DNA of 64,000 nt from Thiomicrorhabdus indica (lineage in GTDB: Bacteria; Pseudomonadota; Gammaproteobacteria; Thiomicrospirales; Thiomicrospiraceae): contig NZ_CP033040.1 in the NCBI RefSeq assembly GCF_004293625.1, forward strand, positions 2,247,001-2,311,000, written 5' to 3'. Made by a program: the position numbers and the translations under genes. Under the pieces are notes generated by a model. The model saw only the letters and a list, made by a program, of their open reading frames with translations. It searched no databases and had not been told where the DNA came from. Shown here in pieces: positions 37,327-46,187 of this stretch. Each line of letters opens with the position of its first letter. The first letter of the stretch is position 1.

Positions 37327-38595
37327 TTATCGAGTAATGTGCAAACGCTGCCCGAACATGTCTGGTGTAACTAAGACAATGCCCGAAGATTCTTCAAGAT
37401 AGAAACGCTCAGCATCCGCAACAGGATCTTCGCCAATTACTGTATTGGGAGGAATAATCGTACCTTTATCAATCACTGCATTTTGAATACGGCAATTTCT
37501 CCCCACATCAACCCGAGGCAACAACACCGAATCTTTAATAAGTGAATAACTATGGATTCGTGATCCACTTGAAATAATAGAACGCTTAATTCTCGCACCA
37601 GAAATAATACAACCACCAGATACTAAAGAGTCAATCGCTTCCCCTCTTCGTCCTTCATCATCAAAAATGAATTTTGCTGGTGGCATTTGAGCTTGGTAGG
37701 TCCAAATCGGCCAATCACGGTTATACAAATTCAGTTCGGGTTCAATCGAACATAGATCCAGATTCGCTTTCCAGAAAGACTCAACGGTTCCTACATCTCG
37801 CCAATAGAGCGGATTCTCTTCCTTATCGACAAATGGATAAGCTTGTACATACTGGCTATCAATAATCGAAGGAATAATATCTTTACCGAAGTCACGCGAT
37901 GAATCAGGGTTATCCCGGTCCTCAATTAGTTTTTGAAATAGGAATTCCGTAGAAAATATATAAATGCCCATAGAAGCCAACGCCATATCAGGCTTACCTG
38001 GCATCGGGTCAGGATTTGCAGGCTTTTCAGTAAACTTGGTAATTTCTAAAGAATCGTCAACGGACATCACCCCAAAACCACGCGCTTCGTCTATTGGTAC
38101 TTCAATACAACCGATTGTCACATCAGCTCCAGAGTTAGCGTGAGCAAGCAACATATTGCTGTAATCCATCGAATAAATATGATCCCCACCCAAAACCATT
38201 ACATACTGAGGTGAGTGACGTCGCATAATATCCAAGTTCTGATAAAGTGCATCAGCGGTTCCCTGGTACCACTCTTTATCAATACGCTGTTGAGCCGGTA
38301 ACAACTCTACAAATTCACCGACTTCATAACGCATAAAACTCCACGCACGCTGGATGTGTCGAATCAATGAATGTGACTTATATTGCGTTAAAACCCCAAT
38401 TTTTCGAATCCCTGAATTCACGCAATTCGATAAGACGAAATCAATGATTCGATACTTACCACCAAACGGCACAGCCGGTTTCGCTCGCCAACGCGTCAAA
38501 TCTTTTAAACGACTCCCTTCACCACCAGCTAAAACCAATGCAAGGGTATTACGAGTCAATTCGGTACTGGTTTTTGTTTCACAATAATATTTCAT
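37327..38595 (-). CDS. glgC: glucose-1-phosphate adenylyltransferase
   Basis: Makes ADP-glucose from ATP and glucose-1-phosphate, the committed step of bacterial glycogen synthesis. The 422-residue protein has the LAGGEGSRLKDLTRWRAKPA nucleotide-binding motif, YRIIDFVLSNCVNSG, and a C-terminal left-handed beta-helix (about residues 300-420). AGAGGATTTCC precedes the ATG. It is the first gene of glgC-GH57-malQ-glgB-glgA-glgP, so this operon encodes both synthesis and breakdown. Confidence 0.98.
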   Translation of the reverse strand: MKYYCETKTSTELTRNTLALVLAGGEGSRLKDLTRWRAKPAVPFGGKYRIIDFVLSNCVNSGIRKIGVLTQYKSHSLIRHIQRAWSFMRYEVGEFVELLPAQQRIDKEWYQGTADALYQNLDIMRRHSPQYVMVLGGDHIYSMDYSNMLLAHANSGADVTIGCIEVPIDEARGFGVMSVDDSLEITKFTEKPANPDPMPGKPDMALASMGIYIFSTEFLFQKLIEDRDNPDSSRDFGKDIIPSIIDSQYVQAYPFVDKEENPLYWRDVGTVESFWKANLDLCSIEPELNLYNRDWPIWTYQAQMPPAKFIFDDEGRRGEAIDSLVSGGCIISGARIKRSIISSGSRIHSYSLIKDSVLLPRVDVGRNCRIQNAVIDKGTIIPPNTVIGEDPVADAERFYLEESSGIVLVTPDMFGQRLHITR

Positions 38596-39319
38596 GGAAA
38601 TCCTCTATATGAATCATCAGGCATCCAAACGCTTCTGCAAGCATTTTTTGAATGATACGAATGTCCAAAACCATTTCGTCGATGACAGACTAACAACTAA
38701 GTGCATATGCACCAAAAAATCTTTTTATTTAACCGGCCGGTAAATATTTAGCTTGTACTCAACCATTCACATTGTGCTCTCATTTCACGCCAAACCCAAC
38801 GATAAAACTATCACCAGATAGTGTTTTGAATATTTCATTGTTGCCTGCGAGCAATCAAACCTAGCAAAAAACAACCCAGATAAAGACATTCTCTAACACC
38901 TACCTGAAAATTACGTAGAAAACTGCTTGAATACAAAACTATCTTATTGTCTACATTAAGACAATCGGAGAATGACAGTTTTATGAAAAGAAGATCGAAG
39001 AGCACCTCCGCAAAAACACGCACGTAATCCATCGTATCACCAAAGCTTCATTGGAAGTAGCTGAGAATCAAAGTTGCTTGCAAATCCATCATAAATTCGC
39101 TGAATACTTGAGAATAATCAAAAAAAGTAACATCAAAAACATTAACGCTTAAAATTGTGAGCCAATTCGTTTTTTAACACTGTACTTATGTCATATCAAA
39201 CATAGCTTCCGGATCAAATTCATTCTTCTAATTTACTTATCTCTATTTTTATGACTTCAATTCATATTAAAATGACCTAAATTTTTACAAACTGACGATA
39301 AAAGCTTCAAATTCCAACT
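38596..39319. other. 724-bp divergent intergenic region
   Basis: No gene is supported here. It must hold the promoters of glgC (minus) and kdsD (plus), but none was clear enough to call. It contains a perfect ACCGGCCGGT (38732-38741) about 137 bp upstream of glgC, and a small hairpin TTGTCT / AGACAA near 38950. A 65-codon minus-strand frame at 38835-39032 was judged spurious. Confidence 0.6.
38732..38741. repeat. ACCGGCCGGT palindrome upstream of glgC
   Basis: Perfect copy with the right flank TAAATATTTA, one of the AT-rich flanks typical of intergenic copies. Confidence 0.9.
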
Positions 39320-40258
39320 ATGAAAGTGAATTACCAACAAACCGCAAAACGTGTATTCGATATTGAAGCGCAAGCACTCACTCATTTAAAAACGCTGCTT
39401 GACGATGACTTTAATAAATCCATTGACGCCATCCTGTCAACTCGGGGACGAGTTGTGATTTGTGGCATGGGGAAATCCGGCTTGATTGGTAAAAAAATCA
39501 TGGCAACTCTAGCCAGCACTGGCACGCCGTGTTTTTTTATGCATCCCGGAGAAGCATTCCACGGTGATTTAGGCATGGTTTCGCCAGAAGATATTTTCTT
39601 GGCCTTATCTAATTCAGGAGAAACCGAAGAGGTCATCAAACTGTTACCTTTCTTAAAAGACAATAACAATATCGTCATTGCCATGACCGGCCGACCCAAT
39701 TCAACACTCGCGGAAAACGCGCACTATCACTTAAACATCGCTGTCCCGCAAGAAGCCTGCCCTCACCAACTTGCCCCCACCGCCTCCACTACCGCAACCC
39801 TAGCAATGGGCGACGCATTGGCTGTAGCCTTAATGGAAGCACGAGAATTTCAACCGCAAGACTTTGCCCGCTTTCACCCAGGAGGAAGTTTAGGCAGAAA
39901 ACTTCTCAGTCGCGTCAAACACGAAATGAAAACTGAAAACTTACCAAAAGTCTCAACCAATGCCAGTGCACAGGAAGTCATTCATACAATGACTGAAGGT
40001 CGATTAGGCCTTTGTATTGTAAATGAAGGTGAAGGCATTATTACCGACGGCGATTTACGTCGACAAATGGAGCAAGATTTTTCTGGCCTAGCCGCAAAAA
40101 CCGCACAAGATTTAATGAGCCATGGACCGAAATTAATCTCACCGAATGCGCGTTTGAGTGAAGCTGAAATATTGATGAGTGACAATAAAATCACCAGTTT
40201 ACTTGTTGGTGAAATGGGGAATATTCAGGGCGTGATTCAGATTTACGACTTGAAATAA
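39320..40258 (+). CDS. kdsD: D-arabinose 5-phosphate isomerase
   Basis: Interconverts ribulose-5-phosphate and arabinose-5-phosphate, supplying the precursor of Kdo for lipopolysaccharide. The 312-residue product has an N-terminal SIS domain (VVICGMGKSGLIGKK, LALSNSGETEE, AGE..HGDLGM-type motifs) and two C-terminal CBS domains (about residues 200-312). The length agrees with KdsD/KpsF. It stands 26 bp before waaA, forming a Kdo synthesis and transfer pair. Confidence 0.95.
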   Translation: MKVNYQQTAKRVFDIEAQALTHLKTLLDDDFNKSIDAILSTRGRVVICGMGKSGLIGKKIMATLASTGTPCFFMHPGEAFHGDLGMVSPEDIFLALSNSGETEEVIKLLPFLKDNNNIVIAMTGRPNSTLAENAHYHLNIAVPQEACPHQLAPTASTTATLAMGDALAVALMEAREFQPQDFARFHPGGSLGRKLLSRVKHEMKTENLPKVSTNASAQEVIHTMTEGRLGLCIVNEGEGIITDGDLRRQMEQDFSGLAAKTAQDLMSHGPKLISPNARLSEAEILMSDNKITSLLVGEMGNIQGVIQIYDLK

Positions 40259-40284
40259 ATGCCTAAAATATAAACAACAGAATA

Positions 40285-41598
40285 ATGAGCATCAACGTGC
40301 GAAGCATAATCTACAACACCCTCATTCACTCAGCTTTGCCGATTGTAGCTGGAATCAGTTGGCGGAAATGTCGTAAAGCCGCCCAAACTGAACCGCGCCT
40401 CGAACATTGTTTTGCGCAAAAATTTGGAAAGTTACCGGCCGGTATAAAACAAAATGGTGTTCTAATCCATGCGGTTTCTCTTGGGGAAACTCGTTCAGTT
40501 CTCCCTCTTATTTCAGAACTGCAAAACCTTTATCCAGATATGCCTTTAACCCTAACGAATGGTTCCGTTCGAGGCGCTAAACAGCTGGTCAAAACCCTAC
40601 CGGCCGGTATTCAATATAGCTTCCTGCCGCTCGATTATCCATTTGCCGTTAAACGTTTTTTAAAACAACTGCAACCCAAGGTGGTTGTGATTATCGAAAC
40701 CGAAATCTGGCCAAACCTCATTCAAGCGTGCCACGATTTAAACATTCCCATACTACTGGTAAATGCCCGGCTAAAACGCAGCTCAATGCAGAGCTATCAA
40801 AAATATGGCGGACAATGGCTTTGCGACAAATTAAATCAAATCGAAACCATAGCATGTCAATTCAAAGCGGATCACGACAACTTTGCTCGACTTGGTGTCA
40901 ATACGAATAAACTGCAAACTATTGGAAACCTAAAATTTGATATATCAATCTCAGACCAATTACGCCAACAAACCAATGCTTGGAAAGCGCATCACAATGG
41001 CTTTATTTGGGTCGCAGCAAGTACGCATGAAGATGAAGAAGCGCTCATGCTTGAAGCACATAAAAAGCTTTTAGCCAAACAGCCAAATGCAGTATTAATT
41101 TTAGTTCCACGGCAAGCTGACCGTTTTATCGAAGTCGAACAAAGCTTACTAAGGGAAACATGGCATTATGAAAAACGCAGTGACTGGCAATCATTAGAAC
41201 AGCATACACTAAGGCAAACGACTCAGGTTGTCCTTGCTGACAGCGTCGGAGAGATGCTTTTTTGGATGGGAATCAGTGATGCGGCTTTTATTGGTGGCTC
41301 AATGGTCAATTTCGGCGGACACAATATTCTTGAGCCTGCTGCTTGGCAAAAACCGGTTCTCTCAGGTCCGTACTACCAAAATCTAGAAGCGCTCTATCAG
41401 GTGTTTATTGATGAGAATGCGATTCAAATTTGCGACACTCCTGAAGGGCTAGCATCCCAGCTTATCGCTCTAACTGACGATAAAACAAATAGCAAATGGG
41501 GAGAAATAGCCTTCCAAACGTTTGAACAAAATACAGGCGCCTTGCAAAAGGTTTTGTCACTCCTCGAGCCTTATTTATCAATCACTACAACTCAATAA
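40285..41598 (+). CDS. waaA: 3-deoxy-D-manno-octulosonic acid transferase
   Basis: GT30 transferase that attaches Kdo to lipid A precursors at the inner membrane. The 437-residue length matches the family. It has an N-terminal membrane-proximal helix, the catalytic Glu in GVLIHAVSLGETRSV (about residue 70), VVIIETEIWPNL, and the CMP-Kdo binding GGSMVNFGGHNILEPAAWQK motif. Two ACCGGCCGGT copies (40434, 40599) are both read as Leu-Pro-Ala-Gly-Ile. A bidirectional terminator follows. Confidence 0.97.
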   Translation: MSINVRSIIYNTLIHSALPIVAGISWRKCRKAAQTEPRLEHCFAQKFGKLPAGIKQNGVLIHAVSLGETRSVLPLISELQNLYPDMPLTLTNGSVRGAKQLVKTLPAGIQYSFLPLDYPFAVKRFLKQLQPKVVVIIETEIWPNLIQACHDLNIPILLVNARLKRSSMQSYQKYGGQWLCDKLNQIETIACQFKADHDNFARLGVNTNKLQTIGNLKFDISISDQLRQQTNAWKAHHNGFIWVAASTHEDEEALMLEAHKKLLAKQPNAVLILVPRQADRFIEVEQSLLRETWHYEKRSDWQSLEQHTLRQTTQVVLADSVGEMLFWMGISDAAFIGGSMVNFGGHNILEPAAWQKPVLSGPYYQNLEALYQVFIDENAIQICDTPEGLASQLIALTDDKTNSKWGEIAFQTFEQNTGALQKVLSLLEPYLSITTTQ

Positions 41599-41632
41599 AA
41601 CAGCTCGTAGAATACGTTCATCCAAACAAAAA

Positions 41633-41652
41633 AACCAAGCATTTGCTTGGTT
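41633..41652. terminator. bidirectional terminator between waaA and the UPF0114 gene
   Basis: AACCAAGC / GCTTGGTT (8-bp stem, ATTT loop), preceded by an A run and followed by CTTTT, so it can serve both converging genes. Its 16-bp core is identical to that of the corC terminator at 11889. Confidence 0.85.
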
Positions 41653-41741
41653 CTTTTAAAAAATCGTCAGGCTTTTAAATCGGTCAGAAACGCAATCACA
41701 AACAACTCCTGTCCAATAAATACCGACTAGAAATACTCTGC

Positions 41742-42371
41742 TTAGTGCTTACTTTCATAGGCTTTATGTGAAAAATAAAGCGCCAACGCAACCAACATAA
41801 TCGCCAACGCATAGTAGAGCAACTCTAATGGTTCCTGTGGTTTGAGGAAAATGGCTTGCTCAAAGAACATAACGATTAAAATCATCAAGATCACTTTCGC
41901 GAGCTTATCTTTTAAATCATCCAGTGAATTGATAATCAAAATCTTACTCGAAGTATTTCCACTGGCAGGCCCAATCTTAGAGATAAACAACTCATAAAGA
42001 CCCAATGAGAAAATCAACATAATGGCACCTAATAAAAACCCGTCCACCGAGGCAACGACATGAGCCACTGTAAGAGCTTTTAACTCGACACGTCCAGCAT
42101 CATCCAATGCATGATAATGCGATAAATGCGCAATCGTGTAATAGACGTCAATCGAGGTCATATAAAACAGTGCAAAAGCAGTCAATAAACTTGCCACCAC
42201 TGCAATCAATACGACAAACCGACTGTTCCATAAAAAGTTTTCAAATACTTTTTCTGCCATCGAATTAGAACGTGCATCAACACAAGCATTTTTTACATCA
42301 CCTTCCGATTGCTCTGAAAACTGATCACTCGCCTTCTTATTCACCTTTTCATCTATCTTCTCATTCGCCAT
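41742..42371 (-). CDS. UPF0114 / YqhA-family membrane protein
   Basis: A 209-residue inner-membrane protein. A polar N-terminal 40 residues precede four hydrophobic segments, around residues 50-72, 105-130, 150-172 and 180-203. FENFLWNSRFVVLIAVVASL and the later LGLYELFISKI are characteristic of the YqhA/UPF0114 family, whose function is unknown. GGGAG lies before the ATG. It follows hslV after a 38-bp gap holding a perfect ACCGGCCGGT, and may be co-transcribed with it. Confidence 0.85.
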   Translation of the reverse strand: MANEKIDEKVNKKASDQFSEQSEGDVKNACVDARSNSMAEKVFENFLWNSRFVVLIAVVASLLTAFALFYMTSIDVYYTIAHLSHYHALDDAGRVELKALTVAHVVASVDGFLLGAIMLIFSLGLYELFISKIGPASGNTSSKILIINSLDDLKDKLAKVILMILIVMFFEQAIFLKPQEPLELLYYALAIMLVALALYFSHKAYESKH

Positions 42372-42390
42372 AAACTTCTCCCTGAAAGTA

Positions 42391-42400
42391 ACCGGCCGGT
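42391..42400. repeat. ACCGGCCGGT palindrome between hslV and the UPF0114 gene
   Basis: Perfect copy 20 bp upstream of the UPF0114 start. With the copy at 45961 it flanks the hslV-xerC-DUF484-dapF block that appears inverted relative to hslU. Confidence 0.9.
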
Positions 42401-42409
42401 AGACTTTGC

Positions 42410-42985
42410 TTAAGCTTCTTTTTCTAACATTTCAATGGTCAAATTGTGGTTCGTGTAAATACACAAATCCGCGGCAATGTTTAAACCTTTTTCAACCACA
42501 TCTTTTGCGCTCAAATCGGTATTATCCATCAAAGCTTTGGCAGCAGAATAGGCATAATTGCCACCAGACCCAATTGCAATGAAATCTTCCTGCGGCTCAA
42601 TGACATCCCCTGTCCCAGAAATCAGCAACATGTTCTCTTGATCGGCGACCAACATCATCGCTTCAAGCTTTCGTAAAGCGCGATCCGTACGCCAATCTTT
42701 GGCCATTTCTACAGCGGCCCGCATTAGTTGTCCATTATGGGTTTGCAAGCGTGCTTCAAAACGCTCAAACAATGTAAACGCATCAGCGGTCGCTCCAGCA
42801 AACCCAGCCAAAACCTGACCGTTATATAAGCGACGTACTTTGCGCGCATTGCCTTTCATGACCACATGGCCAAGTGTCACCTGTCCATCACCACCAATGA
42901 CCATTTGATTACCACGCTTTGCACACAAGATGGTTGTACCGCGAAAATTATTCATATTGCTAGAGTTTTCAGTTTGATTAGTCAA
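42410..42985 (-). CDS. hslV: ATP-dependent protease peptidase subunit HslV
   Basis: Threonine peptidase of the HslVU protease. The 191-residue product has the catalytic N-terminal Thr in [11 protein letters not shown], then the core [20 protein letters not shown] and [10 protein letters not shown]. The best start is TTG at 42985 with AGGAG 8 bp before it, implying a propeptide of about 16 residues removed to expose Thr; ATG at 42955 is the alternative. It is not next to hslU, which lies 3.2 kb away on the opposite strand, contrary to the usual hslVU operon. Confidence 0.97.
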   Translation of the reverse strand: MTNQTENSSNMNNFRGTTILCAKRGNQMVIGGDGQVTLGHVVMKGNARKVRRLYNGQVLAGFAGATADAFTLFERFEARLQTHNGQLMRAAVEMAKDWRTDRALRKLEAMMLVADQENMLLISGTGDVIEPQEDFIAIGSGGNYAYSAAKALMDNTDLSAKDVVEKGLNIAADLCIYTNHNLTIEMLEKEA

Positions 42986-43168
42986 AACTTGGTCTCCTAA
43001 ACCTGTGAATCGTATTTGGCGACTATTCTATAGCAAATAAGCAGTATATAAACTTCTGAAGATAAGATTTTCGAGCTCAATCGCCCATATAATTTATTTG
43101 AAATGGAACATTAGTACGAGAACCAAAGGTACTTACGAAAAGCGACATCCCAAAAATCAATCATAAAC

Positions 43169-44137
43169 TTACTTCTTTGCTCTGGGATGAGCTGAATCAT
43201 AAACTTTTGCTAAATGCTGCAAATCCAACTTGGTATAAATTTGTGTTGTAGATAAATTCGCATGGCCTAACATTTCCTGAACTGCACGAAGGTCGCCACT
43301 GGATTCGAGAACATGAGTCGCGCAGGCATGGCGTAAACGATGCGGAGACACTTTCGTTGGCAAACCGGCTTGCTGCGCTCGTTTATCCAAGCTTGCTTGA
43401 ATTGAACGTACACCCAAACGATTTCCATAACGATTGACAAATAGCGCTTGTTCATCAGGCTTTGCATGCAGTGCTCTAATAGATAGCCAAACCTTAATAG
43501 CACTCTTTGCTTTCGAGCCCATCGGAGCCAAACGTTCTTTACTCCCTTTTCCGAAAACTTTAACCCAACCAGAATCGATCCCTTGAGCAACCGCAATCAC
43601 ATCCAGCTGAGCACATTCACTCACACGCAAGCCACCAGAGTAGAGCAATTCAAAAATCGCCTGATCTCGAATGTTCTGCCAATTATCCATTTGAGGAGCA
43701 TCATTATTGGAAGCTTTGATAGAATTTTCCTGCTCGCCAATCGAGAGCAGTTTGGTCGTTTGGTCAACATCCAAACTTTTTGGCAAAGGGGCAGGCTGTT
43801 TCGGAGCTTTAACACTTTTGGCGACATTTCGACTGACAACACCATTTTCCAAGAAAAAATTCAGTGCACTTCTTAAACTGGACAATTCTCGCGATAGCGT
43901 TCGCGGATGCACGCCTTGCTGAGAACGGTGTGCGAGGTAATCTTTAATGTGTGTGGTTTGAATATTCGACCATTGATCAAACGCCTCAATAAAGTCATTG
44001 GATGGCATTTCCGTATCCTGACAATAACTAACCTGCCAAAACGCTAAGAAGGATTGCAAATCTCTCCGATAATTTTTAAGAGTATGTGCAGAGCGATTTA
44101 ACGACTGTAAAGCTTTAGTAAAATCATCAATCGTCAC
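43169..44137 (-). CDS. xerC: tyrosine recombinase XerC
   Basis: Site-specific recombinase that with XerD resolves chromosome dimers at dif. It has an N-terminal SAM-like DNA-binding domain (about residues 1-90) and a catalytic domain with Arg in GGLRVSECAQL, the SPHRLRHACATHVL motif, His in MLGHANLSTTQIYTK and the following Tyr nucleophile. I choose the GTG at 44137 with AAGGAGAGG directly upstream. The longer frame would start at TTG inside that ribosome binding site. It lies between the DUF484 gene and hslV. Confidence 0.95.
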   Translation of the reverse strand: MTIDDFTKALQSLNRSAHTLKNYRRDLQSFLAFWQVSYCQDTEMPSNDFIEAFDQWSNIQTTHIKDYLAHRSQQGVHPRTLSRELSSLRSALNFFLENGVVSRNVAKSVKAPKQPAPLPKSLDVDQTTKLLSIGEQENSIKASNNDAPQMDNWQNIRDQAIFELLYSGGLRVSECAQLDVIAVAQGIDSGWVKVFGKGSKERLAPMGSKAKSAIKVWLSIRALHAKPDEQALFVNRYGNRLGVRSIQASLDKRAQQAGLPTKVSPHRLRHACATHVLESSGDLRAVQEMLGHANLSTTQIYTKLDLQHLAKVYDSAHPRAKK

Positions 44138-44158
44138 AATCCTCTCCTTCAAACAAAA

Positions 44159-44941
44159 TCAAACACTCTCAACAAATAAATGTGACAGTTTCGAGGTCAC
44201 CATCTGCCCAATAAATTTCAAAAACAGGGTTTCAGTCCCAGAATACTTTAAATCAAGGCTTCCCAACGCCAACACTCCCCAAACCGAGCTTTCACCTAAA
44301 GGAATGACGCATACCGAGGCAATCGAATCGTGTTGATAAAACAATCCTTGTCGCCACGCCTCTTCAATCGCACCACAAAGAGGCCGATCTATTTTAAGAG
44401 TGGTCGCTAATGCATTTGCCCAACGTTGATTCAACCCCAATTGCTTTAAACCATCCAAACTTTTATGGGGCAAATCAAATGAGTGCAAAGAGGTTTCATC
44501 GACCGAAAACAATATCTGCATTTGCTGATAAATACAATCAATCGCTTCTTGGTCAGTTTGAGTTCGCATCAGAGCAGCACTGAACGCTTGGATCTTCTCA
44601 AAAATTTGCGTATTGGCCATGGCATGACCGATAAACTCATTTACTTGTGTCTCAAATAAGTCTGATTTAGAACGCAAAATGGCAAGTTGTCTCTCCAGTA
44701 AACTGACTGTTTGACCGGTTTGAGGATGTGATAAAAGCATTTCACTCAACAAAGCTTCTCGCCCCTCAAAAAAACGGGGATTATGTCGAAGGTATTCTTC
44801 AACTTGAACCTCGAAATCTATCAAGGCATGACCTGACAAATTTTCAATACTATTGGATTCTTCAACAACGACTTCACTGTTTGAGTTCGTCTCATTAACC
44901 ATCATGTCACTCGAAGCACTAAGTTTGCTAAGTCTATTCAT
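44159..44941 (-). CDS. DUF484 family protein
   Basis: A 260-residue cytoplasmic protein of the DUF484 family, whose members sit between dapF and xerC in many Gammaproteobacteria. The core begins with VEEYLRHNPRFFEGREALL and includes VSLLERQLAILR, a coiled-coil segment, and a GAF-like C-terminal domain (about residues 125-255). The N-terminal 35 residues are polar and Ser/Glu-rich. The function is not established. Confidence 0.9.
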   Translation of the reverse strand: MNRLSKLSASSDMMVNETNSNSEVVVEESNSIENLSGHALIDFEVQVEEYLRHNPRFFEGREALLSEMLLSHPQTGQTVSLLERQLAILRSKSDLFETQVNEFIGHAMANTQIFEKIQAFSAALMRTQTDQEAIDCIYQQMQILFSVDETSLHSFDLPHKSLDGLKQLGLNQRWANALATTLKIDRPLCGAIEEAWRQGLFYQHDSIASVCVIPLGESSVWGVLALGSLDLKYSGTETLFLKFIGQMVTSKLSHLFVESV

Positions 44942-45023
44942 TTTCTAATTATTCTTTTTGGAGCATCTCGAAACTCAAAGGTGTCCGACAAACCTAATAT
45001 AATTTCTATCACTTTAATAATTT

Positions 45024-45872
45024 TTAGACTTCAATCAGACCTTCAAACACACTTACCGCAGGGCCAGTCATCCACACCGGAGATTCGGGCTGACCGCTCC
45101 ACTGGATGAGTAAATCTCCTCCAGGTAAATGAATCGTAACTGAGTCTTCAATTTTATTCCAAAGGCGCATCACCACCATTGCCGCACATGCACCTGTGCC
45201 ACACGCCAAGGTCTCAGCAGCTCCACGTTCATACACTCTCAAAGCAATTTCTGTCGGCGATAATACTTGTGCAAAACCAACATTGACTCGCTCAGGAAAG
45301 CGCGCATGAGACTCCATTAACGGCCCTAAAACATCAACAGAAGCTTGTTGAATATCTTCAACTTCTAACACGACATGAGGGTTTCCCATTGATACGGCTC
45401 CAATCATCACCGTTTGCTCCTCAACTTGAAGCGCATAAGAATCTGCTTGTTTTTCAGCCGTAAAAGGTAGGGCTTCAGGCGCAAAGTTGGGCACTCCCAT
45501 ATTCACTCGAACACCGTCACCTTCAATATAAAGCACTATAATGCCTGAAGCCGTTTCCACGGTAATTTCAGTTTTATCCGTCAAGCCTTTATCAAACACG
45601 AATCGAGCGAAACAGCGAGCACCATTTCCACACTGCTGAACTTCGGAACCATCTGCATTAAAAATACGGTATCGAAAATCCACCTGAGACCGATCCGTTG
45701 ACTCAACCACCAAAAGTTGATCGAAGCCAATGCCGAAGTTGCGATCAGACCAGCTCTGAATCTGCCCTACAGAATAATCGAATGGCTTTTGAGTTGCATC
45801 CACAACCATAAAATCATTCCCTAACCCCTGCATTTTTGTAAAAGCAAGTTTCGCCACGCCAATCTCCGTCAT
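45024..45872 (-). CDS. dapF: diaminopimelate epimerase
   Basis: Converts LL- to meso-diaminopimelate for lysine and peptidoglycan synthesis. The two catalytic cysteines are in QQCGNGARCFARF (about residue 80) and ETLACGTGACAAMV (about 225). I choose the ATG at 45872 (MTEIGVAKLAFTKMQGLGNDF), giving 282 residues, close to E. coli DapF (274). The same frame stays open for another 75 codons to 46097, but that stretch lacks family similarity and covers an upstream region with other features. Confidence 0.95.
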   Translation of the reverse strand: MTEIGVAKLAFTKMQGLGNDFMVVDATQKPFDYSVGQIQSWSDRNFGIGFDQLLVVESTDRSQVDFRYRIFNADGSEVQQCGNGARCFARFVFDKGLTDKTEITVETASGIIVLYIEGDGVRVNMGVPNFAPEALPFTAEKQADSYALQVEEQTVMIGAVSMGNPHVVLEVEDIQQASVDVLGPLMESHARFPERVNVGFAQVLSPTEIALRVYERGAAETLACGTGACAAMVVMRLWNKIEDSVTIHLPGGDLLIQWSGQPESPVWMTGPAVSVFEGLIEV

Positions 45873-45960
45873 TCCATACTCTAAAACCGTTATTCTAGCA
45901 AACCCGATGAATGCTGTTATACAATCCGAAAAACCATTTTTACAGTCTATCTGACTGTTT

Positions 45961-45970
45961 ACCGGCCGGT
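45961..45970. repeat. ACCGGCCGGT palindrome between dapF and hslU
   Basis: Perfect copy in the 315-bp divergent region. It lies 21 bp before a CTAGGGAACCTCT sequence that resembles an end of the MITE at 35296. Confidence 0.9.
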
Positions 45971-45990
45971 GAAAAAAGCCACTCTGTTTA

Positions 45991-46003
45991 CTAGGGAACC
46001 TCT
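45991..46003. repeat. possible solo MITE/IS5-type end
   Basis: CTAG followed by GGAACCTCT, the same nine bases that start the MITE at 35296 and a YTAR-type target. No matching opposite end was found in the rest of the gap, so it is either a remnant or coincidence. The gap 45873-46187 also holds the palindrome at 45961 and a heat-shock-type promoter. Confidence 0.35.
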
Positions 46004-46052
46004 CTAAATAATGAAGAGTGCTTTTGCACCTGAAAACCGGCCTCAAAAGCGC

Positions 46053-46081
46053 CTTGAATCGTTTTATAATGCCCCCATTAT
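46053..46081 (+). promoter_or_regulatory. sigma-32-type heat-shock promoter of hslU
   Basis: CTTGAA (46053-46058), 14 bp, then CCCCATTAT (46073-46081). This matches the heat-shock consensus CTTGAA-N13/14-CCCCAT in sequence and spacing. It sits about 110 bp upstream of hslU, a gene known to be heat-shock controlled in E. coli. Confidence 0.7.
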
Positions 46082-46187
46082 TAAAAGCAGTCAGCATTTC
46101 TGGTTTCGTTCATTTGATTTTACCCCGACAAAACCCCACTAATTTGCTGGCGGCTACTCTATACAACTATTAAGGATTACACTCGCT

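Noticed and set aside
38835-39032. Small minus-strand gene in the glgC-kdsD gap
   Set aside because: 65 codons, no convincing ribosome binding site, no recognisable protein features and a low-complexity AT-rich region.
45873-46097. N-terminal extension of DapF
   Set aside because: The frame is open but has no family similarity, would give a 357-residue protein, and covers the palindrome and the heat-shock promoter region.
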